Positions 42,187 through 53,000 of a stretch of DNA of 64,000 bases are shown here, piece after piece; the first letter of the stretch is position 1; every line of letters starts with the position of its first letter. The notes beneath the pieces are model-generated. The model saw only the letters and a list, made by a program, of their open reading frames with translations, was not told the origin of the DNA and did not search any database. The position numbers and the translations under genes are program-made. Source of the stretch: Aquimarina sp. MMG016 (GTDB lineage: Bacteria > Bacteroidota > Bacteroidia > Flavobacteriales > Flavobacteriaceae); assembly GCF_018100805.1 (NCBI RefSeq), contig NZ_JAGJEA010000004.1, positions 434,001 through 498,000 of the forward strand. The letters are read 5' to 3'.

Positions 42187-43050
42187 ATGCAAACAACTCT
42201 ACCGTTAAAAAATAGGGATATCATATATCACCATGTTACCAAACCATTGAATTACCATTTGGAAACATCTACACTTTTAGTGTCTGACAGTAACCAAACA
42301 AATAATACGATAACAGCAGATGTTACCAAAACATTCATTAAAAAAGATAATTCCGGAACTCTTTTTTCTGTAGAAACTAAAAATAGAAAGCAATCTAATC
42401 TTGAAGGCAATGCAACATTAGAAAATGAATTGGCCTGGCTACAACAAAAATTGGTTTTATATTGTAATAATCATGGTGAAATTACTACAGTAGTGAATAG
42501 ACAACAGATTAAAGAAGATTGGTATTTTCATAAAAAAGAAGTAAAAAAAAGGCATAAGAAAACTATAGATAACATAGATTTAATTTTAGATGGTGCAGAA
42601 GCTTTATTAGACGATGAAAACGCTTTTATAGAATTAATATGCAAATCTGAAATAATAACCTTATTACTACCACCTATTTATGATCAAAAACTTTCAAGAA
42701 AAAAACAGCTTAAACAACATAAAATATTTCCGCTTTTTTTTGATGATTATGAGCTTCCTCTATCTATAAAAACAACACTTTTAGATAATAAAGAAGCTGT
42801 AAACAATCAAATCATTAGATTAGGTAGTATTGATAATAATCAATTTAAATCTGCTGAAATAAAACGGTTTTTTAGAAAATTGTATAATGCACAAGACTTA
42901 GCCATAGATATTGATGTAGCATACCTTGAAACCTTAGATTTAGATAAGAATAATGACATCTATGCTGCCACTCAAATGATGGGTGTAGAAATCGATAGTT
43001 TATATCGTTACAGACAAATTTCCAAATTAAAAAAAATAGCGCATGTCTAG
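42187..43050 (+). CDS. VgrG-linked protein of unknown function, cassette 1 (candidate effector adaptor)
   Basis: 287 residues, no signal peptide or membrane segment. It is homologous to the 285-aa protein at the same place in cassette 2. Shared landmarks are LNYxLxT, KxFIKKD..G.LF, LQQKLVLYCN..GEI, KSEI..LL.PPIY, and a late YLETLDL / SDMLYLN segment. It starts 3 bp after vgrG and overlaps the effector start by 8 bp, implying coupled translation. Genes squeezed between vgrG and a PAAR effector are often effector adaptors/chaperones (like the Tap/DUF4123 or EagR groups), but I see no motif of those families. Function inferred from position only. Confidence 0.8.
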   Translation: MQTTLPLKNRDIIYHHVTKPLNYHLETSTLLVSDSNQTNNTITADVTKTFIKKDNSGTLFSVETKNRKQSNLEGNATLENELAWLQQKLVLYCNNHGEITTVVNRQQIKEDWYFHKKEVKKRHKKTIDNIDLILDGAEALLDDENAFIELICKSEIITLLLPPIYDQKLSRKKQLKQHKIFPLFFDDYELPLSIKTTLLDNKEAVNNQIIRLGSIDNNQFKSAEIKRFFRKLYNAQDLAIDIDVAYLETLDLDKNNDIYAATQMMGVEIDSLYRYRQISKLKKIAHV

Positions 43051-45955
43051 ACAGTTTGTACCTAGTGGAACCTTGATTACCTGTAGCATTGCTTCAGGAG
43101 AAACAACAGAAATAACGGCAACAAACTCTACAATTACTATTTATGGAGAAAACTGGTTAACAACTAACGACAATGTACCAAATGCTAATTTCAAACCATT
43201 TCCTTCCTGTTCTAGTAAATGTAAAGTGCCTTGCGCTATTATTAAAGGGGAATGGGAAACTCCAGCTTCTGACAAAATTTTAAGTAAAGGTAAAAAGTTA
43301 TTGGCCGATGACAGTACATTAACATGTGATAAAGGTGGAAAGATTTCATTAGTAATGCAATGTGTAGGTGATATGGTAGATCCACCTAATACATTTGATA
43401 AACTAAAAGAATCTCTGAATGGTACGTTTAAAACAGTTGTTAAGAAAGTAGAAGCCATACAAGCTGGAGTAGCGGGTTCCATTGCCACAACAGTAGGAGA
43501 TATTGCTGCTCCAGTTACAGCTGTAATTAATAACGAAGCAGTACAAAGTGCATTGCAAACAGGACAAGAATATCTTGCTAAAGCACAAGAACTAAAAAAC
43601 ACAGTCGATGAACATATAGAAACAGCTGGTGATAGTACCGAAACTCTTAGCGAATATATCGAACAAGAAGTGGGTGGCAGAGAAGCTATAGCAACAGATT
43701 TAGTGTATGATGTTACTGATGGTCTTCAACAAGAATTAGATGATTTATTAAACAATGTTGAAGACGCAATAAATCAAAATTTAGATGAAATACGAAATGG
43801 AATTAATGTAGCAGGAACTAATCCTCAATCCAATCCTTTATTAGATATATTATCTGGAATTAGGGATGCTGGTACTGTTTTAACTGAAAATCCTGAAAAT
43901 GCTCCCTTCCAAGTAAACGCTAACTCTGATTCAAGTATATTCGACACTCATTCAGTAACAACCAGAGCGCCTCACCAAACTACAAGCCTCTCGGACAGAA
44001 TTGATGGTTTAACAAATCAACTCAGCGCTCAAACCCAAGAAATAAGAGATGAATTAAGTTCCGAAATCGCTGATTTAGAGGCATTAATAGAAAGATATAG
44101 CTTAAACAATTATTTACAACAAAAAATAGACGACGAACTAGATAGACGAATTAAGAAAGCTGAAAAAGAATCTGCCGAATTACAAACCGATATGGACAGA
44201 GCGTCTACGTTATTATCTGGATTAGGCAATGAATATAATGACTTTGTCACAGGATTTTCTGACCAAATTATTGCTAAATTTAATAGTGAAGTAGATCCAA
44301 GATTGGTAGAAGCACAAGAAAAACTAAAGACCGCTAATGCTAATTTAAGCACAGCAGCAACAGGTCTTAATGGTGCTAAATTTATTGCAGGTGGCTTACC
44401 AGCTGGATTAGTAGTAACCAAAGCCAAGCCTAAAAAGAAAAAGGGTGATAAAGAAGGGGTAGGAAATGGAACTGGTGCAGCACTTTCTTTGGTTGAAGGT
44501 CCCTCATCATCATCGTCTAGCAGTGAGACTAGTAAATTAAAGTTAACCAAAATTACTTTCGATACAAAATATGATGTTTGCAGTGATGATGCCGAAAATT
44601 TCGATGATATATATGTACTTGAGGATGAAGATGGTTATTATCATTATATGCTAGATAGAAGCATCCCAGATAATGCCATCACTAAAAAGCCCAAAAATAT
44701 TCCTATAATGTTTAGCAGTAGGGATATAATAAGCTTTACGGCAACCATAGAACTAGAGGACCCTAGCGACCCATTAGCAAAAACTCCAGATATTAGAGTT
44801 ATAGATAAAAGTGGTGCTTATCTATTTAATATTGTTAAAGGGGCAACTAATTCAAAGTTTGCCATAATTGTTTCTAGTACAAATGTACCTTATGCTGGAA
44901 CTGTAGAATATTTTAAGGATTTTGAACTCGTTTTTGAATATTCTGAAGATGGTGTAAATTGGATTAATCTTGGGCAATCTGTAAATAGATTATATATTAC
45001 TTTGAAAAACCCCGAATATTCAAAAGCATTACCAGATTTTCAATTTACGGATGCTAAAAATAAAAGAAGTATACCAATCATTACAGAATCTTTACTTTGG
45101 TGGGGCTGTAAGCAAGCAAAAGGGCTTGATGATGAAGAATTAATTCTAGATGAGGTTTTTAAATTATTTGAGACCAAAAAAGTACTTAGAGCAAGAGAAG
45201 GAACGAGCTATTTAAGAACAAATTTAAATACTAAAGGATTAGGATATTGGAGAAATCGAACTTCTTTTATCGGTACTAAACCTAAGTATCCATTAATTAT
45301 GCCATTGCCAAGAGGTAGAGGTTTAGGAGAGCTTCTAAGAGATGGTGAGGGAAGATGTGGAGAATTTAGTCTTCTTCTTACAGCAATAATGTTAGCACAA
45401 GGGATAACATCTGTTAGTCCCTATGCATTCAAAACATCTCAATTTACAAGCTTAAATCCAAATCAATGGCCAAGTTATAATGAAAATCTAGATAATAATA
45501 TTCCGAAAACATTCTTTCCGACGGTGTTTCTTGTAAAAGGTTGGAAAACAAATGATCCAAAAGCGCCAAAAGAAATTTCTACTTCTGGCAACAAAGCACA
45601 GGGTAATTCTTTCCCTTTACATTTCTTTTGGGATCATGTCTATACTGTTTTTAGAAAAGGATCAAAAATTAAGTATTATGACCCTTCGTATGGAATTAAA
45701 GGAAATACATACTTTTCTAGTGAAAGAGAAGTATTGGCACAATACGCAAAAGATGCAATAGAAGGAGTGGTTCTAGTAAAGCTTAGCCAAAATGCTATTG
45801 ATGGTGAACCTTTTTACGACAAACAACACTCTAAGCTCTTTTTTAATTTATTTAATCCCGTAAAAGCATACAGACGGAAAGATGATGCACCTAAGTATAT
45901 CTATAAAGTAGAGAAAAAAAATATGTCAAAATATTTAGAAAAAAACACACTGTAA
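43043..45955 (+). CDS. T6SS effector: PAAR-like (DUF4280-type) N-terminus with C-terminal transglutaminase-like domain
   Basis: 970 residues. The N-terminus (1-112) is a PAAR-like DUF4280-type domain (FVPSGTLITCSIASGETTEI ... CSSKCKVPC ... LTCDKGGKISLVMQC) that would cap the VgrG spike. A helical/coiled-coil middle follows (about 130-450), then a basic linker (KAKPKKKKGDKEG), a beta-rich segment (500-680), and a C-terminal domain with the transglutaminase-core pattern. In that domain Cys772 (GEGRCGEFSLLLTAIM), His865 (HFFWDHVYTVF) and Asp880 (KYYDPSYG) are spaced like a Cys-His-Asp triad. It may cross-link, deamidate or cleave target proteins; the reaction is unknown. No separate immunity gene follows within the next 98 bp; the next gene is the tailed protein at 46054. 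Confidence 0.8.
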   Translation: MSRQFVPSGTLITCSIASGETTEITATNSTITIYGENWLTTNDNVPNANFKPFPSCSSKCKVPCAIIKGEWETPASDKILSKGKKLLADDSTLTCDKGGKISLVMQCVGDMVDPPNTFDKLKESLNGTFKTVVKKVEAIQAGVAGSIATTVGDIAAPVTAVINNEAVQSALQTGQEYLAKAQELKNTVDEHIETAGDSTETLSEYIEQEVGGREAIATDLVYDVTDGLQQELDDLLNNVEDAINQNLDEIRNGINVAGTNPQSNPLLDILSGIRDAGTVLTENPENAPFQVNANSDSSIFDTHSVTTRAPHQTTSLSDRIDGLTNQLSAQTQEIRDELSSEIADLEALIERYSLNNYLQQKIDDELDRRIKKAEKESAELQTDMDRASTLLSGLGNEYNDFVTGFSDQIIAKFNSEVDPRLVEAQEKLKTANANLSTAATGLNGAKFIAGGLPAGLVVTKAKPKKKKGDKEGVGNGTGAALSLVEGPSSSSSSSETSKLKLTKITFDTKYDVCSDDAENFDDIYVLEDEDGYYHYMLDRSIPDNAITKKPKNIPIMFSSRDIISFTATIELEDPSDPLAKTPDIRVIDKSGAYLFNIVKGATNSKFAIIVSSTNVPYAGTVEYFKDFELVFEYSEDGVNWINLGQSVNRLYITLKNPEYSKALPDFQFTDAKNKRSIPIITESLLWWGCKQAKGLDDEELILDEVFKLFETKKVLRAREGTSYLRTNLNTKGLGYWRNRTSFIGTKPKYPLIMPLPRGRGLGELLRDGEGRCGEFSLLLTAIMLAQGITSVSPYAFKTSQFTSLNPNQWPSYNENLDNNIPKTFFPTVFLVKGWKTNDPKAPKEISTSGNKAQGNSFPLHFFWDHVYTVFRKGSKIKYYDPSYGIKGNTYFSSEREVLAQYAKDAIEGVVLVKLSQNAIDGEPFYDKQHSKLFFNLFNPVKAYRRKDDAPKYIYKVEKKNMSKYLEKNTL

Positions 45956-46053
45956 ATTTATCATGTATAATAGTTAGTAAATTTTGATCATTCAGAATTT
46001 TATACCGAACTCTATATTTCAATAAATAAAACTATTACTAAAATGAAAACTGT

Positions 46054-47070
46054 ATGTTAAAGGTATTTGTAAACGATGAATTAAATGATCTTACTATTCA
46101 TAAGGTCAATATGAATATCCAAGAGATTACAGATGTTATAAATACACTCTCACCTGATGCGCATTCAATAATTGAATTATTTAAATTTGATTCTGAAAAC
46201 TACGTAATGGCACTTCAAAGAATAGAAGATAACAAATGGAAAGTCGATTACCCATTAGAACAAAATAAAATTCACAAACAACAATACCTTAAAAGAGTAA
46301 CGTGTATTCATCTCGTTCAGAAATTATATGAAGGGGGAAATATTGAAGACTCTAACGACTTAATAGACGTTCCCATACAACATTTTACTCTAGATGATAT
46401 GCTAGAGTTTAAACGTGAGGATGATATGATGCTCGGAGGTCAAGATCCCGATCTACTAAAACCTACTCCTTCTCCAAAAGAGAAACTAGAAAAATCAAAA
46501 AGCGATACAGCACAGAAAAAAATCACTAAATCTTCTATAATACTTGGAGATATAACAGTCCCTAAAGAAGAACCCAAGATCAAATCAACCCCTAGAGTTA
46601 CTGCCAGAAAAAAGCCAAAAACTCCTACCTCACCTCTTAAACAATTTAAAGAGTCTGCAAAACAATTAAAAAAAGAAAAAGAACAACCTAAAACGGCTAA
46701 GATTCCAGCAAAGTCAACGGCCTCTAAAAAAACTAGTCTATCTACACCAACAAAATCTAACACTAATAGCACTAGTCTTCTAAATCTAAAAGGGACTGAA
46801 AAGGCTACAAAAACCACAACAGTTTCCAAAACTGTTGAAAAAAAATTCAAACCTCAACTAACAACGGCAAAAAAAGCTACTCCAAAAACACCAGAACAAC
46901 AACCTGTAACAAAACCTAAAAAAAATAAAGGAAAAACATTACACGCCTTAGGAGAACCAATTACAGAAAACAAAAAAAGTACTTCAAGTAAAGCTAAACC
47001 TACTTCAAAAAAAACAACTAAGAAAAATGTTGAAAAATCCTCTGATGAGGATAGCTTTTTTAGCATTTAA
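46054..47070 (+). CDS. Cassette-1 tailed protein: 120-aa N-domain plus long Lys/Thr/Pro-rich basic tail
   Basis: 338 residues. An acidic globular N-domain (1-130; FDSENYVMALQRIEDNKWKV, VPIQHFTLDDMLEFKREDD) is followed by about 200 residues of Lys/Thr/Ser/Pro-rich, histone-H1-like sequence ending DEDSFFSI. A paralogue at 54805-55887 ends the second cassette. They share the N-domain pattern, a linker motif IILGDI(T/S)VPKE, the segment SPLKQFKESAKQLKKEK and the ending SFFSI. As each cassette has one despite unlike toxin domains, it is a conserved component rather than a toxin-specific immunity protein. Possible roles are cargo/tip accessory, nucleic-acid-binding partner or general immunity; no family is recognised. 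Confidence 0.8.
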   Translation: MLKVFVNDELNDLTIHKVNMNIQEITDVINTLSPDAHSIIELFKFDSENYVMALQRIEDNKWKVDYPLEQNKIHKQQYLKRVTCIHLVQKLYEGGNIEDSNDLIDVPIQHFTLDDMLEFKREDDMMLGGQDPDLLKPTPSPKEKLEKSKSDTAQKKITKSSIILGDITVPKEEPKIKSTPRVTARKKPKTPTSPLKQFKESAKQLKKEKEQPKTAKIPAKSTASKKTSLSTPTKSNTNSTSLLNLKGTEKATKTTTVSKTVEKKFKPQLTTAKKATPKTPEQQPVTKPKKNKGKTLHALGEPITENKKSTSSKAKPTSKKTTKKNVEKSSDEDSFFSI

Positions 47071-47143
47071 AGATATTTGTACTGTATTCTTTAATTCAAA
47101 AAAGGTTAATTCCAATAAAAAGCCACTGCATATACTACATTAG

Positions 47144-47169
47144 TCCACAAATTTTTGTAGTTCATCCAC
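47144..47169 (+). promoter_or_regulatory. LytTR-type direct repeat, site 2 (vgrG2)
   Basis: TCCAC at 47144 and TCCAC at 47165, exactly 21 bp apart, about 130 bp upstream of vgrG2. The sequence between the half-sites (AAATTTTTGTAG...) begins like that of site 1. Confidence 0.65.
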
Positions 47170-47296
47170 TTTTTCAAAAAATACTGTTTTTATTATAGTA
47201 ATTTAATTGGCATACATATAGTTTTTGTAACTAGTATATATATTAATCATTATAAATCATCTAACTACTTGTATAAATCGCACAATTCATTAGTTT

Positions 47297-49162
47297 ATGG
47301 CCACAAACACACAAATCCAAATTTTTATTGGCGGAGAACATATTCCAGCTTATAGAAGTTTATCCTTACATCAGGAAATAGATGAGCACCATAGTTTTGA
47401 ACTCATTTGCAGAAAAGATGTTCTGGAAGGAATGTCAGAAGACATTTTTGGAGAAAGCATTAATTTTTTAGGAGAAATTTTTCTGCTTAAAATCCAATCT
47501 CTAGATGGTTTTTCTGATGAGGAAGAATTAAAATTTAAAGGTATTGTTACCAATATCAATACAGAAAAAGGTTTTTATCAAAACACAGGTGACTTAATAC
47601 ATATCAAGGGTAAAAGCTGTAGTATCATTGCCGATGACGGACCTCACTACACCTCCCACAAAGAGATTGGGATTACTGAAATATTAGAAAAAACATTTAC
47701 CGGTTATGACAAAGGTACATTGCAGTTTAGGTTTTTGCCAAAAATGACAAAGCCCATTCATTATAGTGTGCAACAAGAAGAAAGTTCTTTTCAATATGCT
47801 AGTAGGTTGGCAGCACAATATGGAGAATGGTTTTATTATAATGGAACACAATTAGTTTTTGGCAAACCAGAAGATAAAACTCCTATAACATTACGATATG
47901 GATATGACCTCCTTAAATTATCAGTAAACTTAGAAACCATTCCCAATAGGTTTAAATATTTTACAAATGACTATTTAAATGATTCTTTTCATGAGGTAAA
48001 AACAAAAGAAATAGGATCTAATGCCAATGGTTTCAGCTCTATAGTGAGTAAAAAGAGTGATCAGATTTACCAGAAAGAAACACAGGTTTTTGTTAGTGCG
48101 CATGATGATCCACGAATGAAGTCAAGGATCGATGAGCAAGCTGCATTACAAAAGCAAGCCAATGAAGTTAACCAGGTAAAAATTAATGGAAAAAGTAGCA
48201 ATCCTGCTATTGCAATAGGAAGTTTAGTTGATATAGAGGGAGAATCCTCATCCTATGGTGGGTATAGAATTACTAAAATAACCCATACCTGTAGCGAAAA
48301 TGGACGATACGAAAACACTTTTGAAGGTATTACTGCAGAAACTGATGTATATCCTAAAACTTCTATTAAAGCATTTCCAAAAGGTAAGTCTCAGACAGCA
48401 GTTGTTGTGGACAATGTAGACCCAGAAGGAATGGGGCGAGTAAAAATACAATATGCATGGCAAAAAGAATCAGGAGAGACTTCTCCCTGGATTAGACAAG
48501 CCAGTCTTGCAGGAGGACCAGGACAAGGTATGTATTTTGTACCGGAAAAAGGAGATGAAGTTATTGTGGATCACGAAGGTGGTAATGCAGAATCTCCTAT
48601 CGTAAAGGGAAGTGTAACAAATGCTTCTTCGGTTCCCGAGAGTTTTAAAAGTGGTAATAATCATCTAAAAGCGATCAAAACCAGAAGTGGTAATCAGGTA
48701 ACACTTAATGATGCAGATGGTAGTGTTACTATCGCTGATCCTAGTGGTAATACCATAGTCATGGGTGGCAACGGTGAAATCACGATCAATGCACCTAATA
48801 AAATTACTTTCTCTTCTACAGATGTAGCGATTGAGGCCAGTAATAATTTTAGTGTTAATGCAGGAAATAATATAGCTGCCAGTGCTAGTAGTAATTTTAG
48901 TGCTAGTGCATCCAGTAATATGAGCTTAAATGGAGGCAGTAATTTTAGTGCTAGTGGAGGATCAAAAGCTTCAATAAAAGGAAAAACTACTTCTATTTCT
49001 GGAAAACGAATTTCCATTACTGCTTCTGTTATAGCTAATATTCAGGCAGGTGTGGCTTTATCCCTTGGAGCAACCGGTATTGCTATAGCTGCAGTAGGTA
49101 TGGCCAAATTCTTTGGTAAAGTATTGAAATTAAACGGTGGACAAATAGATCTCAACGAATAA
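47297..49162 (+). CDS. vgrG: Type VI secretion tip protein VgrG (cassette 2)
   Basis: 621 residues. Same architecture as VgrG1: gp27-like N-terminus (MATNTQIQIFIGGEHIPAYR; IIADDGPHYTSHKEIGITE), OB-fold (VVVDNVDPEGMGRVKIQYAW), and a beta-helix spike with a Ser/Ala/Asn-rich run (NFSVNAGNNIAASASSNFSA). The central region is nearly identical to VgrG1 while the spike tip differs, suggesting duplication and then adaptation to a different adaptor/effector. It is followed 12 bp later by the 285-aa protein gene. Confidence 0.93.
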   Translation: MATNTQIQIFIGGEHIPAYRSLSLHQEIDEHHSFELICRKDVLEGMSEDIFGESINFLGEIFLLKIQSLDGFSDEEELKFKGIVTNINTEKGFYQNTGDLIHIKGKSCSIIADDGPHYTSHKEIGITEILEKTFTGYDKGTLQFRFLPKMTKPIHYSVQQEESSFQYASRLAAQYGEWFYYNGTQLVFGKPEDKTPITLRYGYDLLKLSVNLETIPNRFKYFTNDYLNDSFHEVKTKEIGSNANGFSSIVSKKSDQIYQKETQVFVSAHDDPRMKSRIDEQAALQKQANEVNQVKINGKSSNPAIAIGSLVDIEGESSSYGGYRITKITHTCSENGRYENTFEGITAETDVYPKTSIKAFPKGKSQTAVVVDNVDPEGMGRVKIQYAWQKESGETSPWIRQASLAGGPGQGMYFVPEKGDEVIVDHEGGNAESPIVKGSVTNASSVPESFKSGNNHLKAIKTRSGNQVTLNDADGSVTIADPSGNTIVMGGNGEITINAPNKITFSSTDVAIEASNNFSVNAGNNIAASASSNFSASASSNMSLNGGSNFSASGGSKASIKGKTTSISGKRISITASVIANIQAGVALSLGATGIAIAAVGMAKFFGKVLKLNGGQIDLNE

Positions 49163-49174
49163 ATTACTATTAAA

Positions 49175-50032
49175 ATGAATCTAATCAATACCCAAAATCA
49201 AAAATTAGTTCAATCTACAGATACTAATAGTTTAAATTATAAAATAGATACAAAACAAACTATTATTTCTATGGGAAATAGTCAGGAAAGCTTAATTACT
49301 TATGAAGTTTCAAAAAGATTTATAAAAAAAGATCACGTTGGGTATTTATTTGAAGTTTTGGTAAACAAAAGAGAAAGAAACACTGAAAATTGTAATCAAG
49401 AGATTGATGACTACTTATTTAAACTTCAAGAAAAAGTCATTTTATATACGAATAAGATTGGTCAAATTATTTCTATTGCAAACTTTGGAGAGATTGTTGA
49501 AACTTGGGAAGATATTAAAAATGGCTTTAGAAAAAAATTCAAAAAAGACAAAGATATTGATCAGGTTATGGAAAAAATGTCTTTAATCATGTCCAAAAAT
49601 GATAACTTTTTAACGCTATATCATAAATCCGAAATTAGTGCTTTATTATTCCCACCCATTTATATTGATGGATTAGAGTTACCTGATAATCAAGTATTCC
49701 AATATAAGGTGATCCCTTATTTATTTGGTATGTTTTCAGCTCCCTTTAAATTACTAACAAAGCATTTAAAAAAGAATTCTGATACTAATCTATTAGCTAT
49801 TGGTCGATCTGGATTTATTGATAATTCCCTTTTTGAAAAAACTGCAGTGCAATTAATGTATAGAGAAATGTACAAATCTCCTTCTATGAATGCCGATATT
49901 AATTGTAACTATTCAGATATGTTATATTTAAACCAAGAAAACAATATTGACAGTGGGTACCAACTTTTGGATATCTCTATCGGTGAAGTTTATAGTTTCA
50001 ACCAATTTTCTAATGCAACATTACTAAATTAA
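49175..50032 (+). CDS. VgrG-linked protein of unknown function, cassette 2 (candidate effector adaptor)
   Basis: 285 residues, soluble, divergent paralogue of the 287-aa protein in cassette 1. Shared features: LNYKIDT, SKRFIKKDHVGYLFEV, LQEKVILYTNKIGQI, YHKSEISALLFPPIY, and a late NCNYSDMLYLNQENN segment matching AYLETLDLDKNN. The strong divergence from its counterpart (far more than between the two VgrGs) fits a protein that co-evolves with its own effector. Function inferred from position. Confidence 0.78.
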   Translation: MNLINTQNQKLVQSTDTNSLNYKIDTKQTIISMGNSQESLITYEVSKRFIKKDHVGYLFEVLVNKRERNTENCNQEIDDYLFKLQEKVILYTNKIGQIISIANFGEIVETWEDIKNGFRKKFKKDKDIDQVMEKMSLIMSKNDNFLTLYHKSEISALLFPPIYIDGLELPDNQVFQYKVIPYLFGMFSAPFKLLTKHLKKNSDTNLLAIGRSGFIDNSLFEKTAVQLMYREMYKSPSMNADINCNYSDMLYLNQENNIDSGYQLLDISIGEVYSFNQFSNATLLN

Positions 50033-50042
50033 AATAAGTGCT

Positions 50043-53000
50043 ATGCCAAGACATAAATGTATCCCGAGCAAAACACATTTAGAATGCTCTGCTGGACCTA
50101 AAGGAGTCACTTGCCCGTTAATTATTGAAGATTTAAAGGTAAACATAAAATCTCAACCATTAGGGCTTGAAACGGATAAGAAATTTGCTGGTTTTGGAAC
50201 ATGTATGACCACTGGGCAGACTTGTAAACCTAATGTTGAATCTTGGAAGAACCTATCCGACCCTAAAGTTAGGTCAAATAAGAAAAAATTATTAACAGGA
50301 CACAGTAAACTATTTTGTACATCTGGCGCTGGAGTGATTTCTATTAAAATAAAACCTCCAACACCTCCTACTCCAGACGAGGATACTTTTTTTGGATCAA
50401 TAGAAAATGGTTTAAATAACATGGAATCTACCCTCAAAGCTCCAGCAAGAAGTCTTGCAAAATCTGTTGGTAATTCTTGGTTTGGAAAAAAAGCACTAGG
50501 ACTGTTCAAAGGAGCATCTGAAATGGCGGGAGATGCTCAAGATGCAATACTAAAAAAAGGAGCAGAATGGGGAGTAGAAAATGGATTCCAATTTGGTATT
50601 GATGTTGCCAATAATTTGGTGTATCAGGCAAATCATTATGGAGCGAAAGCTGTTAATTTTGTAATTGATTCTGTTGACGAGAGTGCTAGTAATCTTTATG
50701 ATCAGACTCAGGAAGTAGTAGCATATGGAGAACGAATTGAAACCTCAGATGATCGGATTGGAACTGTATTAGAGATTGGTCAAGAAATAGGCAACGAAAA
50801 TTTACAACAAATAAACAATAACATAGAACATTTTGGCCAGGAAATAGAAAAGTTTAATCAAGATCGTGTAGGCTATGTAATCGATCCATTAAAACAGGAA
50901 TATTATGATGTTAGGCTGGGGTTAACCGATGGTATTGAGACATTTAATGATACATCATTATCTCAAGAAGAAAGAACGACGGGTATGATAGATGGTGCTG
51001 CACCAGCTGTAGTGTATGCTGTGGATAAGGTAAATATTGGTAAAGCAGCTGTAATGAGAGCTAAAGGATTGGCTGATGCAGTCAAAAATAAGGGGGGAGG
51101 AAGTGTTAATGTAAGCAGTAATATAACCGATACTAGTTCCAGAAACAATGAAAATGATAGAAACAATACCCAAAATAAGGAAAATCAAGATTCGGATGGA
51201 ACAAGTCAACAGCAAGGTGATGAATCAGATTCGCAAAAACCGAATGAAGCAACAGGCCAAGCATCGGATACAACTGATCAAGAAAAAGGAGATCCTGTTG
51301 ATGTAGTAACTGGCACTGTAATTAATAACTATGTAGATTTTGAAATTCCAGGTATTATTCCGATACAATGGAAACGAAATTGGTATTCAGATTCTAAATA
51401 TAAAGGTCCATTAGGTTATGGTTGCCATCATAGCTATGACATTCAATTAAAACAGCGAACTCATGATTTGTTCATGACTTTACCTGATGGTCGAGCTGCA
51501 TTTTTTAAAATCCTGACAACGGAAAATGCAACTACTTATAATCGTGTCGAAAAACTCACCCTCACTCTACTAGAGAACAAAAATTATGAGCTATTTGATC
51601 ATAAAAAACAATTAACCTATATACTGGAATACAGATCGGACGTTTATCGAGTAACCAAACTATGCAACACTAATGGAATTGCGGTTCACTTTCAATATAT
51701 CAATTCGCGATTACACAGAATAATAGATACTGCAGGAAGAATTATAAAAATCCATTCAGACAAAAACGATCGTATTACAAAAATTACCCTACATAATAAA
51801 TTAAAAGAAAAAACGCTGGTGAGTTATGATTATAATGATGCTGGTGATATGATTACTATGACTGACCCTCTTGGACAATCTACACGTGCTGTTTATAAGA
51901 ATCATCTAATGATTGCTAAAACGGATCGTAACGGACAAATCTATTATTGGGAATATGATGGATTTAAGACGGGAGCTAAATGTATTCATACCTGGGGAGA
52001 TGGAGGCGTTCTTGATTACACCATAACTTATGGTAAAGAATACAATACAGTTACCAATTCACTAGGACATACATCCTTGTTTTATCATCAAGGTGGAAAC
52101 TTGACCACTAAAATAGTAGATCCTTTGGGAGGTGAAATTATAAAAGAATATGATGAAGATCAGAAATTAATAAAATTTATTGACGAAGAAGGAGTAGCAA
52201 TATCATATGACTATGATGAATTTGGTAACCTTATAACGACTACCTATCCTGATAGTGTAAGCACCAATTATGCATATGATAATAAGGGAAGGTTACAACT
52301 ACTAACCAGGCCAGAAGGCGGTAATCTCATCAAATCATATAAAAATGATCGTTTAGATTGTGTTATTTCTCCGGATGGCATGATGACCACCTTTGATTAT
52401 AATGAAAAAGGATTAATCTCTAAAGTTTATGACAATCAGGATAATGAGACGCTTCTGTATTATGATGAAGATCATAATCTGTCTAAAATCATTCTCCCTA
52501 ATGGTGCTATTTCTTTATGGGAATATGATGAATGGGGACAATGTATCTCCGTCATAAATCCAGAGAAACACAAACAACAGTTTCATTATGATATATTAGG
52601 CAGGGTAACCAATGTACAACTACCTGACAATAATAAAATACAATTGAAATACAATGGCTATGAACAAGTTGTAGAAGCAATTGATAAGCATCGTACTGTA
52701 AAATTTGAATATACTCGCGTTGGAAGTTTAAAAACAAGAGAAGAAAATGGTAAGAAAATATACTTTAGGTATGATAATGAAGACCAATTATTAGGAGTTA
52801 TCAATCGAAAAGGAGAATCTTATAATTTTACGAGAGATCCCAAAGGTAATATCATCAGAGAACAAGGTTATGATGATATTACACGTCATTTCCAGAGAGA
52901 TAAGGCTGGTAAAGTATATAAAGTAGACCGCCCTGACGATAAACATAGTATTTATGAATATAATAAAGGCGGACGAATCTCAAGAATCGAACATCACGAT

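Noticed and set aside
43141-43602. 153-codon antisense frame opposite the PAAR effector
   Set aside because: Lies wholly inside the effector gene, which has a clear domain and operon context; no support of its own.
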